Shown: positions 1-6,137 of the stretch, one piece after another
Position numbering within the stretch: position 1 is the first letter of the stretch
How the letters are laid out: every line of letters begins with the position of its first letter
Origin: Actinomycetes bacterium
GTDB lineage: Bacteria; Actinomycetota; Acidimicrobiia; Acidimicrobiales; Ilumatobacteraceae
NCBI GenBank assembly: GCA_023417265.1
Contig: JAEZFY010000129.1
Span: 1 to 7,235, forward strand
DNA length: 7,235 bases
Direction: 5' to 3'
Notes under the pieces: model-generated
What the model was told of the DNA's origin: nothing
Seen by the model: only the letters and a program-made list of their open reading frames with translations
Database searches by the model: none
Program-made: the position numbers and the translations under genes

Positions 1-727
1 CGTCGCCGCGATCGCCGACCTTGAGGCCGACCAGATTCGCCGTTCCCGTGCCCGCGGCGGGCGTGGCTGCCGGCTGGCCACGGTCGGCCGGCTCGTCGAC
101 GGTCACCGGCTGGACGGGCGTGACCGCCGGGCCACCCGCGTTCGCCTGGCCGAGGGCCGCCGCGGTGGCGGCGTTGACGCTGCCGGATGGGTAGTAGCCG
201 AGCTGGCGCTGGAACTGCTTGACGGCCGCCGTGGTGCCGGCGCCGTACACGCCGTCGGCTCCGCCGGCGACGGCGATGCCGCGGTTGATCAGGTTCTGCT
301 GGAGTTGCCGGACGGCGTCGCCCGTGGCGCCCTGGGCGAGCCCGACGAACGGGTTGGCGAGCAGGCCGAGCGCGATCGCGGTGGCGTTGGTGACCGTGCC
401 GTTGGCGTTGAGGCCCTGGCTCGTCTGGAACTGCTTGAGCGCGCGCTCGGTGCCGGCGCCGAAGACGCCGTCGGCGCCACCGGCCACGGCGTAGCCCTTG
501 GCGATCAGTGCCTCCTGCACGCGGCGTACGGGGTCGCCGGTCGCGCCGAGGCGCAGGCCGGTGACCGACGTGGCCGGGGCCTCGGCGTGGGCAATGCCGC
601 TCGGAACGGCCACCACGGCGGCCAGCGACCCGAGCGTCAATGCCGAGGCGAGCGCCACTCGAGCACGTCGGTGGGCCCCCCAACTCGACTTGACATAACG
701 GGGATTATGGGCGGCTCGCCGACTCAT
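1..727 (-). CDS. Secreted peptidoglycan-binding-repeat protein (5' part, cut by window start)
   Basis: Reading the minus strand from the ATG at 727 gives 242 open codons that run off the window edge, so the C-terminus is missing. Residues 1-48 look like a Sec signal peptide: a long basic n-region rich in Arg, a hydrophobic core near 25-41 and a likely AHA|EA cleavage site after residue 48. Two PG_binding_1-type repeats follow, at about 57-123 and 129-193. Each has the family pattern G.dpVr.lQ..L...G, aDGvfGagT..AvkqFQ and G.v...T. A Pro/Thr/Ala-rich linker (about 198-230) leads into a third repeat (GLKVGDRGD, 234-242), truncated here. The family binds peptidoglycan and often carries a catalytic domain (hydrolase or transpeptidase); none is visible, so enzymatic function is unknown. 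The start is supported by a -10 hexamer 7 nt upstream. No Shine-Dalgarno sequence is present, so the mRNA is probably leaderless. The PG-binding identification is firm; the role is inferred. Confidence 0.88.
   Translation of the reverse strand, partial: MSRRAAHNPRYVKSSWGAHRRARVALASALTLGSLAAVVAVPSGIAHAEAPATSVTGLRLGATGDPVRRVQEALIAKGYAVAGGADGVFGAGTERALKQFQTSQGLNANGTVTNATAIALGLLANPFVGLAQGATGDAVRQLQQNLINRGIAVAGGADGVYGAGTTAAVKQFQRQLGYYPSGSVNAATAAALGQANAGGPAVTPVQPVTVDEPADRGQPAATPAAGTGTANLVGLKVGDRGD
233..484 (-). repeat. Near-identical 36-bp direct repeats within the PG-binding gene
   Basis: The DNA at 449-484 and 233-268 (minus strand) encodes the same stretch of the two PG-binding repeats (residues 82-93 and 154-165, AGGADGV(F/Y)GAGT). 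The copies match at 32 of 36 bases by my count and lie 216 bp (72 codons) apart. This shows internal duplication of the binding module. Confidence 0.75.
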
Positions 728-734
728 GTGGATC

Positions 735-763
735 ACTGTAGGGGCCAGTTAGGAAACTCTCAA
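735..763 (-). promoter_or_regulatory. Sigma70-type promoter of the PG-binding gene, leaderless
   Basis: On the minus strand, TTGAGA (758-763, -35) is followed by a 17-bp spacer and TACAGT (735-740, -10). Exactly 7 nt then separate the -10 from the ATG at 727. Transcription would therefore start at or within a base or so of the ATG, giving a leaderless mRNA. This agrees with the absence of a Shine-Dalgarno sequence. Both hexamers fit the housekeeping-sigma consensus well and the spacing is ideal. Confidence 0.75.
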
Positions 764-780
764 GTAGATGTTGAGAGTTT
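754..780. promoter_or_regulatory. Perfect inverted repeat over the -35: candidate operator
   Basis: AAACTCTCAA (754-763) and TTGAGAGTTT (771-780) are exact reverse complements around a 7-bp spacer (GTAGATG). The left arm contains the -35 hexamer of the promoter reading into the PG-binding gene. The arms are AT-rich against a very GC-rich background. The size and symmetry suit a dimeric regulator that would block RNA polymerase, or activate from the -35. No binding family is recognised. It is not a terminator, because no gene ends beside it. Confidence 0.55.
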
Positions 781-932
781 GCGACGGATGGCACAGTGGT
801 CGTACGTGCACCGACCGCGACCGGCACAACCGCATACTCGACGCTCCCGGGCAGGTTGCTCGGCGCCCTGAGCTGGGCGGACGCGCTGTGGAACGACTTC
901 GGCACCCGACGTGTGCCGCGAGTTGACCGAGA

Positions 933-949
933 TCCCGGGCACTCCGGGA
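933..949 (-). terminator. Weak hairpin downstream of the Cys4 gene
   Basis: TCCCGG (933-938) and CCGGGA (944-949) form a 6-bp GC stem with a 5-nt loop, 16 bp past the minus-strand stop at 965. There is no clear U-tract, so this is only a possible terminator for the small gene. The rest of 728-964 holds the promoter and operator described separately, and otherwise I see nothing supportable there. Confidence 0.25.
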
Positions 950-962
950 GCACCCGCGGTTA

Positions 963-972
963 CGTCATGACG
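963..972. repeat. Palindrome CGTCATGACG over the stop codon of the Cys4 gene
   Basis: This perfect 10-bp palindrome contains the minus-strand stop TGA (965-967). Its right-hand extension, GACGAAAT, matches the half-site GACGGAAT of the longer palindrome at the gene's start in 7 of 8 bases. The pair therefore brackets the gene. It may be a second weaker binding site or coincidence. Confidence 0.4.
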
Positions 973-1360
973 AAATGCCGGCGGCGCTGCCGGGCCGCAA
1001 CTCCCGGTCGCGCAGAGGCCGTGCCGCTGCCAGCAGCCAGCCGATGATGCTGCGCAGTTCGGCCACCCCGTGCTCGCCGTCGGCAAGGTCGCGCTCGGTG
1101 TCCTCCACTGCGCACGCCAGCACGTACAGGTCGTCGTGTAGCGCGTCGAGCTCGTGGCGGGCGATCACCAACTCGTGTTCGCTCAGCTGCAATTCCGCCG
1201 AGCGCTGCTGGGCAACCCAGTTCCACTGGCGGCACTTCTGTGAGCAGAACTTGGCCGGGCGTCCTGGGCCGGAGCGCTCGGGGAGCGCGCGCCGGCACCA
1301 CGCGCAGCGCACCAGTGCCAATCGCTCCCCCGCGCTCGCCCGCTCCCCGAATTCCGTCAT
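965..1360 (-). CDS. Small Cys4 (putative zinc-binding) coiled-coil protein, function unknown
   Basis: From the ATG at 1360 this is a 131-residue protein. Near the N-terminus is a CxxC...CxxxC cluster: C19-A-W-C22, then a Gly/Pro/Arg-rich loop, then F-C39-SQK-C43-RQWNW. Small actinobacterial proteins with a CxWC...FCsqxCRQ layout are familiar to me as uncharacterised treble-clef or zinc-ribbon-like proteins; zinc binding is inferred from the four Cys. Residues about 50-100 are rich in Glu, Leu, Ala and His with few breaks (ELQLSEHELVIARHELDAL) and are probably helical or coiled-coil. No transmembrane segment or signal is seen. An in-frame GTG at 1381 would add 7 residues. Neither start has a Shine-Dalgarno sequence or the TAnnnT-N7 signal seen at neighbouring genes, so the start is uncertain. 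The gene is divergent from the acyltransferase, sharing a gap of about 70 bp. A nucleic-acid-binding role is plausible but unproven. Confidence 0.72.
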   Translation of the reverse strand: MTEFGERASAGERLALVRCAWCRRALPERSGPGRPAKFCSQKCRQWNWVAQQRSAELQLSEHELVIARHELDALHDDLYVLACAVEDTERDLADGEHGVAELRSIIGWLLAAARPLRDRELRPGSAAGISS

Positions 1361-1368
1361 GACGGAAT
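1351..1368. promoter_or_regulatory. 18-bp perfect palindrome centred on the Cys4 gene start
   Basis: ATTCCGTCATGACGGAAT is self-complementary over all 18 bases. The minus-strand start ATG (1358-1360) lies at its centre. A perfect palindrome of this length suits a homodimeric repressor site, possibly autoregulatory. It lies about 65 bp from the divergent acyltransferase start, so it could affect both genes. The regulator is unknown. Confidence 0.5.
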
Positions 1369-1381
1369 CGTGGCACGTCAC

Positions 1382-1423
1382 CGACGGGCCGCCGCGGATA
1401 CCCGTCGGGCCGCGCCGATACCC
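1382..1423. repeat. Imperfect tandem duplication of about 21 bp in the divergent promoter region
   Basis: Two adjacent units, about 1382-1403 and 1403-1423, each begin CG(A/T)CGGGCCG and end GATACCC. The GATACCC copies (1397-1403 and 1417-1423) are 20 bp apart, about two helical turns. The second copy contains the proposed -10 of the acyltransferase. CCGACGGG (1381-1388) and CCCGTCGG (1401-1408) also form an 8-bp inverted repeat. Confidence 0.5.
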
Positions 1424-1424
1424 T
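1419..1424 (+). promoter_or_regulatory. -10 hexamer TACCCT of the acyltransferase gene, leaderless
   Basis: TACCCT fits TAnnnT and ends 7 nt before the GTG at 1432. This is the same spacing as in four other genes of the window. No convincing -35 is visible and there is no Shine-Dalgarno sequence before the GTG, so a leaderless transcript starting at the GTG is the simplest reading. Confidence 0.5.
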
Positions 1425-1431
1425 CACAGCG

Positions 1432-3513
1432 GTGAGCGCGCCAGGCGGATATGTGCGGGCGATCGACGGCCTGCGCGCCCTCTCGGTCGTCGCCGTGCTG
1501 CTGTTCCACGCCGGCGTCCCGGGCGCCTCCGGCGGCTACCTCGGCGTGTCGGTGTTCTTCACGATCTCGGGCTACGTGATCACCCGCTCGCTGGTCGCCC
1601 GGGCCGACGCTCGGCACGGCCGGGCCCCGCTCGCACTCGGTCAGTTCTATGCCCGGCGGGCCCGCCGTCTGCTGCCCGCCAGCCTGGCCACCATCGTGGT
1701 GTGCGCCGTCCTCGCCCGGCTCGGCGCGCTCCCCAGCCTGAGTGGGCAAGCGCTGCGCTGGACCACGCTGCACGGCGCCAACTGGTACCAGTGGGACAGC
1801 GGCAGCGATTACGCCGCGCTGTTCGCCGGGCAGGGTGGCGATCGCGACCCGCTCGTGCACTTCTGGTCACTGGCGATCGAAGAGCAGTTCTACGCGGTGT
1901 GGCCGCTCGTGATGCTCGTCGTCCTGCGGCTCCCCCGACGGGGGCGCCTCTGGACGGTTACCGCGCTCGCCGCCGGCCTCGCCGGCGTGACGATCGCCCT
2001 CGGTGACAGCGGCGACCCGCGCACCGCCTACTACCACACCCTGTTCCGGGTGCCCGAGATCCTCATCGGGTGCGCATTGGCCGTGTTGGTCGGCACCGTC
2101 TCCCTCGGTGCGCACACCCGGCGGGCGGCTGGGTTGGTCGGGCCGGCGGGCCTCGTCGCGCTGGCCGTGGCGGTGATCGCGACCGACAGCGGCTCGGGAG
2201 CGTGGCCGTATCGCGGCCTGCTGCCGCTGCTCGCGGTGGTGTCGGCGGCCGTGATCTGGGCGGCGTGCGTGCCCGGCCGGTTCGCCGCCGCGCTCGCGTG
2301 GCGGCCACTCGTCGAGCTCGGGCGGATCAGCTACGGCGTCTACCTCTTCCACTGGCCGATCTTCGTCATCTTGCTCGAACGCGGGTGGTCGTGGGCCGCC
2401 GTCGCCGGCGTCGGGATCCCGCTTGCCGTGACCCTCGCCGGGTTGTCGTTCCACGGCGCCGAGCTGCCACTCACACGAATCCGTGGTGCGGTGCGTCCGA
2501 CACTCGCCACCGGGCTGGCGGCGATGCTGCTCGTGCTCGGTGTCGTCACCCTGACCGCCGGGCGATCGGCACCCGCCGTCGCCCTGCCCGAACTCGACCC
2601 GGCGGTGCTCGCCGCGGTCGACTTCGTCCCGGGGACGGCGTCCCCCTCCAGCTCCCCCTCCAGCTCCCCCTCCCCAACCGGCGCCGCAGCCAGCACCGCA
2701 CCGGCCACGACCACCCCGGCGGCCACGGCCACCCCGGCGAGCACGCCCGCGTCAGCTGCCGACACGACCGGTAGCACGACCAGCAGCACGAGCACCACGA
2801 CGGCCGCCCCGCGCGAGCCGCTGCGGGTGCTCGTCGTCGGCGACTCGACCGCCGAGTCGCTCAGCGTGGGGCTCACCGAGTGGGCGCTCACACACCCCGA
2901 GCTGCAGGTGTCGGTAGCCGCCTTCGGTGCCTGCGGCCTCGTCCAGGGCGGCGAGTACGCGCTGGCGATGCTCGACGCCGCGCTCCAGCTCGAATGCGCC
3001 GAACGCCACGCCCGCACGATTCCCGACGCGCTGCCGCTCGCTGACGTGGTGGTCGTGCTGGTCACCCTCGCCGATGTCTGGGAGCGCTCGTGGGACGGCG
3101 GCGCCACGTGGCTCGGGCCGCACGACCCGGAGTTCCGCACCCGGCTCGCCGACGACTACGCCGCCTTCGCCGACTCGGTCCGGGCCGCCGGTGTGCCGAC
3201 CTTGTTGTGGCTGCGTCCGCCGGTGTCCTCGTACGACGGCGGACGCGGGGCGACGGCCGAGGCGAGCTTCACCGACGGCACGCAGGAATGGATCGAATCG
3301 GTGGTCGCCGGGCTCGCCGCCGCCGAACCAGGCAGGGTGGCGATCGGCGATCTCCGCGGCTGGTACGAGGCCAGCCCGCTCGCCGGCGATCCCGCCGCCC
3401 GGCTAGACGGCACGCACTTCTCCCGCGAGGCCTCGGCGGCGATCACCCGCGATTGGCTCGTGCCGCAGCTGGCGGCGCTGCCGCACCGTTCCACTCGCCC
3501 CGGGGTCGGCTGA
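1432..3513 (+). CDS. Membrane O-acyltransferase (acyltransferase_3) with C-terminal SGNH domain, OafA-like
   Basis: This 693-residue protein is predicted to transfer acyl groups, usually acetyl, to a cell-envelope glycan; the actual acceptor cannot be told. Residues 10-376 form the acyltransferase_3 membrane domain with about ten or more hydrophobic segments. Hallmarks are AIDGLRALSV (10-19), the catalytic-type His26 in LLFHAG, the RRARRLLPA motif (75-83), HFWSLAIEEQFYAVWP (143-158) and GRISYGVYLFHWP (297-309). The last membrane segment (about 357-376) leads to a Ser/Thr/Pro/Ala linker (about 402-460), then an SGNH hydrolase-like domain (464-680) that should lie outside the membrane. The SGNH domain shows G470-D471-S472 with the nucleophile Ser, a Gly block (AFGACG, 497-502) and D659-G-T-H662 as the Asp/His pair. 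A clear block III Asn is not obvious (VVLVTLADVWERSW, 541-554). This architecture is the well-known OafA type, and the length is typical. The GTG start is supported by the -10 element 7 nt upstream. Confidence 0.93.
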   Translation: MSAPGGYVRAIDGLRALSVVAVLLFHAGVPGASGGYLGVSVFFTISGYVITRSLVARADARHGRAPLALGQFYARRARRLLPASLATIVVCAVLARLGALPSLSGQALRWTTLHGANWYQWDSGSDYAALFAGQGGDRDPLVHFWSLAIEEQFYAVWPLVMLVVLRLPRRGRLWTVTALAAGLAGVTIALGDSGDPRTAYYHTLFRVPEILIGCALAVLVGTVSLGAHTRRAAGLVGPAGLVALAVAVIATDSGSGAWPYRGLLPLLAVVSAAVIWAACVPGRFAAALAWRPLVELGRISYGVYLFHWPIFVILLERGWSWAAVAGVGIPLAVTLAGLSFHGAELPLTRIRGAVRPTLATGLAAMLLVLGVVTLTAGRSAPAVALPELDPAVLAAVDFVPGTASPSSSPSSSPSPTGAAASTAPATTTPAATATPASTPASAADTTGSTTSSTSTTTAAPREPLRVLVVGDSTAESLSVGLTEWALTHPELQVSVAAFGACGLVQGGEYALAMLDAALQLECAERHARTIPDALPLADVVVVLVTLADVWERSWDGGATWLGPHDPEFRTRLADDYAAFADSVRAAGVPTLLWLRPPVSSYDGGRGATAEASFTDGTQEWIESVVAGLAAAEPGRVAIGDLRGWYEASPLAGDPAARLDGTHFSREASAAITRDWLVPQLAALPHRSTRPGVG
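2641..2673 (+). repeat. 12-bp tandem repeat in the acyltransferase linker
   Basis: The unit TCCCCCTCCAGC is present in two perfect copies plus a 9-bp third. It encodes the repeating SSSP pattern of the inter-domain linker (about residues 404-415). Such repeats can change length by slippage in 12-bp, in-frame steps, which would alter only the linker. Confidence 0.85.
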
Positions 3514-3522
3514 TCAGCCGGC
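3505..3522. terminator. Palindrome over abutting stop codons, possible bidirectional terminator
   Basis: The plus-strand stop TGA (3511-3513) and the minus-strand stop TGA (3514-3516) abut as TGATCA. They lie within a perfect 14-bp palindrome (CGGCTGATCAGCCG, 3507-3520), extendable to 3505-3522 with one T-G mismatch. The RNA from either strand could form a 7-bp stem with a GAUC loop. There is no U-tract, so terminator function is inferred only from position between convergent genes. Confidence 0.4.
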
Positions 3523-5085
3523 GAGGATGTGCTCGAGCAGCAGTGCCGGCTCGTCGTTCTCGATCCGCTGCAGCCGGTAACGGCTCTCGAACAGCGCGAC
3601 CAGGTGGCCGTCGCCACGCTCCATCACCCGGATGCCGCCGATCTCGCGCAGGCGCCGCGCCGAGGCCTCGTCGGTGAGACGGATCGCCTCGTAGGGTGCG
3701 CTGAGGATCTCGATCGGGGCGTTGAACTCGACGTCGAGACGGTTGGCGAAGACCTCGAACTGCAACTGGCCGACCGCGGCCAGTACGGGTGCGCTATCGC
3801 CCATCAGCGGGTCGCGGAGCACTTGCACCACGCCTTCCTCGTCGAGTTGGGCGAGCCCTTTGCGGAACTGCTTGACCTTGTCCGTGTCGAGCGGGCGGGC
3901 GCTGGCGAACACTTCCGGGGCGAAGCGTGGGATCGGCGGGAACGTCACCGGCAGTTCGGCGTACAGCGAGTCGCCGATGTTCAAACCGTTGGCGTTGACC
4001 AAACCGACGACATCGCCGGGATAGGCCACCTCGACGGTCGAGCGTTCGGCGCCGAACACCGTGGACGCGTACTTCGTGGCGAACGGCTTGCCGGTGCGAT
4101 CGCACGTGAGCACCATCCCGCGTTCGAAGCGCCCGGTGTTGATGCGGACGAACGCGATCCGATCGCGGTGCATGCGGTCCATGTTGGCCTGAACCTTGAA
4201 CACGAACGCCGAGCAATCCTCATCGAGAGGTCGAGGCTCATCCTTGATGTTCACTGGAGGCTGAGGGGCCGGGGCGAGGTCGATGATCGCGTCGAGGATC
4301 GCCCGCACCCCGAAGTTGGTGAGTGCCGATCCGACGAACACCGGCGTCGACGTCCCTGCCCGGAACGACGCCAGGTCGACGTCGGCACCGATCGCGTCGA
4401 GCAGCCCGCACTCGTCGAGCGCGGCCCGCCACGCAGGGCCTTCCTCTGCTTCGGCCTGGGCGGCCGGCACGATCTCCTCGGGCGCAATCGCCGAGCCGCG
4501 GACGGTGCGGGTGAAGCGCGTGAAGTCGCCGGTGCGCCGGTCGATCACGCCGCGGAAGTCGCCGGAGATGCCGACCGGCCAGGTCGCCGGGGTGGGCCGG
4601 AGGCCGATCTGAGCTTCGATCTCGTCGAGCAGTTCGAGCGGCTCACGCCCCGGCCGGTCGTACTTGTTGAGGAACGTGATCACCGGCAGGTTGCGCGAGC
4701 GGCAGACCTCGAACAGCTTGAGCGTCTGCGGCTCGATGCCCTTGGCCGAGTCGAGCACCATCACCACGGCATCGACGGCGGCGAGCACGCGGTAGGTGTC
4801 CTCGGAGAAGTCGCGGTGACCGGGGGTGTCGAGCAGGTTGAAGTGGTGCCCGCGATAGTCGAACGAGAGCGCCGTCGACGTGATCGAGATGCCGCGCTTC
4901 TGCTCCATCTCCATCCAGTCCGACGTCGCCGCCCGGCGCCCGGCGCGGGCGTGCACGGCACCAGCCTCGTTGAGCGCGCCGGCGTAGAGCAGGAACTTCT
5001 CGGTGAGCGTGGTCTTGCCGGCGTCGGGGTGGCTGATGATCGCGAACGTCCGCCGGAGCGCGGCCTGTTCGAGTACGTCGGACAT
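3514..5085 (-). CDS. prfC: Peptide chain release factor 3 (RF3), translational GTPase
   Basis: This 523-residue protein is close to the usual RF3 length (E. coli RF3 has 529). RF3 is a cytoplasmic GTPase that acts on the ribosome after peptide release and helps remove RF1/RF2. The G-domain motifs are all present: G1 HPDAGKTT (19-26, in the RF3-typical context ISHPDAGKTTLTEK), switch I RGISITS (64-70), G3 DTPGH (86-90), G4 NKYD (140-143) and the G5 region GSALTNFG (252-259). Domain II/III features follow, such as FVFKVQANMD (294-303) and MGDSAPVLAAVGQLQFEV (428-445), both characteristic of RF3 rather than EF-G. The start ATG at 5085 lies 17 nt downstream of the rpiR-like stop. It has no Shine-Dalgarno sequence but has TAGCGT 7 nt upstream. 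The gene could be read from its own leaderless promoter, from rpiR read-through, or both. The 3' end abuts the convergent acyltransferase with no gap. Confidence 0.96.
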   Translation of the reverse strand: MSDVLEQAALRRTFAIISHPDAGKTTLTEKFLLYAGALNEAGAVHARAGRRAATSDWMEMEQKRGISITSTALSFDYRGHHFNLLDTPGHRDFSEDTYRVLAAVDAVVMVLDSAKGIEPQTLKLFEVCRSRNLPVITFLNKYDRPGREPLELLDEIEAQIGLRPTPATWPVGISGDFRGVIDRRTGDFTRFTRTVRGSAIAPEEIVPAAQAEAEEGPAWRAALDECGLLDAIGADVDLASFRAGTSTPVFVGSALTNFGVRAILDAIIDLAPAPQPPVNIKDEPRPLDEDCSAFVFKVQANMDRMHRDRIAFVRINTGRFERGMVLTCDRTGKPFATKYASTVFGAERSTVEVAYPGDVVGLVNANGLNIGDSLYAELPVTFPPIPRFAPEVFASARPLDTDKVKQFRKGLAQLDEEGVVQVLRDPLMGDSAPVLAAVGQLQFEVFANRLDVEFNAPIEILSAPYEAIRLTDEASARRLREIGGIRVMERGDGHLVALFESRYRLQRIENDEPALLLEHILAG

Positions 5086-5092
5086 CCCGACA

Positions 5093-5098
5093 ACGCTA
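5093..5098 (-). promoter_or_regulatory. -10 hexamer TAGCGT of prfC, leaderless
   Basis: On the minus strand TAGCGT is separated from the prfC ATG (5085) by exactly 7 nt. It sits in the 17-nt gap after the upstream gene's stop codon (5103-5105). No convincing -35 is seen. The shared spacing with four other genes is the main support. Confidence 0.5.
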
Positions 5099-5102
5099 CG
5101 GG

Positions 5103-5945
5103 CTAATCGCGGACGACGAGGCTGCGGTGCTGGCGCCAGGCCGCTTCGATCGCGGCCAGTCGTTCGGCTGCCTGGCCGCGGACCCGGGCGGCGACGTTGG
5201 CGACGAACAGGTTGAGCAGGGCGAGCGTGCCGACGTGGCTGTCGAACGGGCTTGCCGAGCCGGCGGTGATGTCGAAGGCAACGTCAGCCAGGGCGGCCAG
5301 CGGCGACAGTGCGTTGTCGCTGAGCGCCGCCGACCAGAGGCCGCGCGCGTGCGCCAGGGCGTGGGCGTCGAGCACCCATTGTTCGTAGCGGCGCAAGTCG
5401 ATCACGATCAGCGTCGCTCGCGGGTCGAGCACGGCGATGTCGCGGTGGACGACCACTTGGCTGCCGGAGAGGCAGCTGACCCCGGGCCGGATCTGGAGCA
5501 GTTGCGTGACGAACTGCTGGGCGACACCTGCCGAGTCGTCACCCGATAGCAGCGCCACCGGGCGGGCGAAGTCGGCGAGCCGGTCGACCACCGCCGCCAG
5601 GCGCGTGGCGTCGACGGCGCCCAGCGTGCCGACCACGTTGGCGACCTCGACCGCCGTGTGATCGGCGCGGGCGTCGTCGCTGGCCTCGTGGATCCGCTCG
5701 GCCGCCGGGCGCAGCTGGTGCATGAGGTCGCGTTGCACGCTCGTCTGCAGTTCGCTGAACCCGTCGAAGCCGAGCTTCGCCGACAAGCGCACGACCGTGG
5801 CCGCTCCCACGCCGGCGGCGCGCGCGAGTTCGGCCACTGTGCCGAAGCCGACCGCTTGGGGTGCGCTCAGGATCACCTCGGCGACGCGCCGTTCGGCGGT
5901 GGTGAGTCCCGCTCCCCCAGCGCGGATCCGCTCGGCGACTTCCAT
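5103..5945 (-). CDS. RpiR/MurR-family transcriptional regulator (HTH + SIS sugar-phosphate domain)
   Basis: This 280-residue protein has the typical RpiR length and two domains. The N-terminal HTH domain (about 1-75) ends in the family's signature: TVAELARAAGVGAATVVRLS (36-55) followed by AKLGFDGFSELQ (56-67). The SIS domain (about 110-255) shows VALLSGDDSAGVAQQF (130-145), corresponding to the phosphosugar-binding loop, and IVIDLRRYEQWVLDAHALAH (180-199). A further SIS signature follows at ALSDNALSPLAALADVAF (207-224). RpiR proteins bind phosphosugars and usually regulate sugar catabolic genes, often neighbours; the effector here is unknown. The start at 5945 is chosen because family homology begins there and TACGGT lies 7 nt upstream, while no Shine-Dalgarno sequence is present. 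The gene is divergent from whiB and the ribokinase, which are plausible targets. prfC follows 17 nt downstream in the same direction. Confidence 0.92.
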   Translation of the reverse strand: MEVAERIRAGGAGLTTAERRVAEVILSAPQAVGFGTVAELARAAGVGAATVVRLSAKLGFDGFSELQTSVQRDLMHQLRPAAERIHEASDDARADHTAVEVANVVGTLGAVDATRLAAVVDRLADFARPVALLSGDDSAGVAQQFVTQLLQIRPGVSCLSGSQVVVHRDIAVLDPRATLIVIDLRRYEQWVLDAHALAHARGLWSAALSDNALSPLAALADVAFDITAGSASPFDSHVGTLALLNLFVANVAARVRGQAAERLAAIEAAWRQHRSLVVRD

Positions 5946-5952
5946 CGCCGGC

Positions 5953-5958
5953 ACCGTA
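5953..5958 (-). promoter_or_regulatory. -10 hexamer TACGGT of the RpiR-type gene, leaderless
   Basis: TACGGT on the minus strand ends exactly 7 nt before the ATG at 5945. No good -35 is visible at 16-18 bp. It is interpreted as a leaderless promoter because of the recurrent TAnnnT-N7-start arrangement. Confidence 0.55.
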
Positions 5959-6026
5959 GCCGGAACACTTCGACCGTCCCCTGACGCGATCCGGACCACG
6001 TGCACCATCCGATCCTGTGGGATTCG

Positions 6027-6056
6027 TTGACTGCACACCGACCTGCGTCGTACTGT
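6027..6056 (+). promoter_or_regulatory. Sigma70-type promoter of the WhiB-family gene
   Basis: TTGACT (6027-6032) and TACTGT (6051-6056) are separated by 18 bp and closely match housekeeping-sigma consensus hexamers. Transcription should start near 6063, giving a leader of about 80 nt before the ATG at 6146. This makes whiB the one gene here with a conventional leader. The 5946-6145 gap holds this promoter and the divergent RpiR-gene -10. I see no other strong element, only short hairpins such as GGGA-N5-TCCC at 6077-6089. Confidence 0.7.
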
Positions 6057-6128
6057 GACCGCCGTCGACCGTCGTCGGGATGCAGTCCCAGGGGAAGGAC
6101 GCCGATCGACGGGGAGTTCACACGAGCC

Positions 6129-6137
6129 GGGAAGGGG
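6129..6137 (+). promoter_or_regulatory. Ribosome-binding site of the WhiB-family gene
   Basis: The purine run GGGAAGGGG ends 8 nt before the ATG at 6146. It decides that start, or the adjacent ATG at 6149, over the in-frame upstream ATG at 6080. It is the only clear Shine-Dalgarno-like sequence before a gene in the window. Confidence 0.55.

Noticed and set aside
771..799. Plus-strand promoter using the mirror-image TTGAGA of the inverted repeat
   Set aside because: No TAnnnT-like hexamer lies 16-18 bp downstream on the plus strand and no credible gene follows, so the plus-strand TTGAGA is explained by the palindrome's symmetry.
705..953. Minus-strand 82-codon frame in the same gap
   Set aside because: It overlaps the promoter and start of the PG-binding gene in another frame, with no motif or start signal.
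796..1047. Plus-strand 83-codon frame in the 728-964 gap
   Set aside because: It has no RBS, no TAnnnT-N7 element and no recognisable motif, and it runs antisense into the Cys4 gene.
960..1427. Alternative minus-strand frame (155 codons) over the Cys4 gene
   Set aside because: Its translation is Arg/Pro/Ala-rich without motifs, whereas the frame at 965-1360 has the ordered CxxC...CxxxC cluster.
3529..5106. Long plus-strand open frame (525 codons) fully antisense to prfC
   Set aside because: The minus strand encodes an unmistakable RF3 with all GTPase motifs. The antisense frame is open only because GC-rich codons rarely give stops in that phase, and its translation is low-complexity with no recognisable motif.
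6012..6023. Short inverted repeat ATCC-TGTG-GGAT as an RpiR operator
   Set aside because: The arms are only 4 bp and expected by chance, and symmetry is lost immediately outside them.
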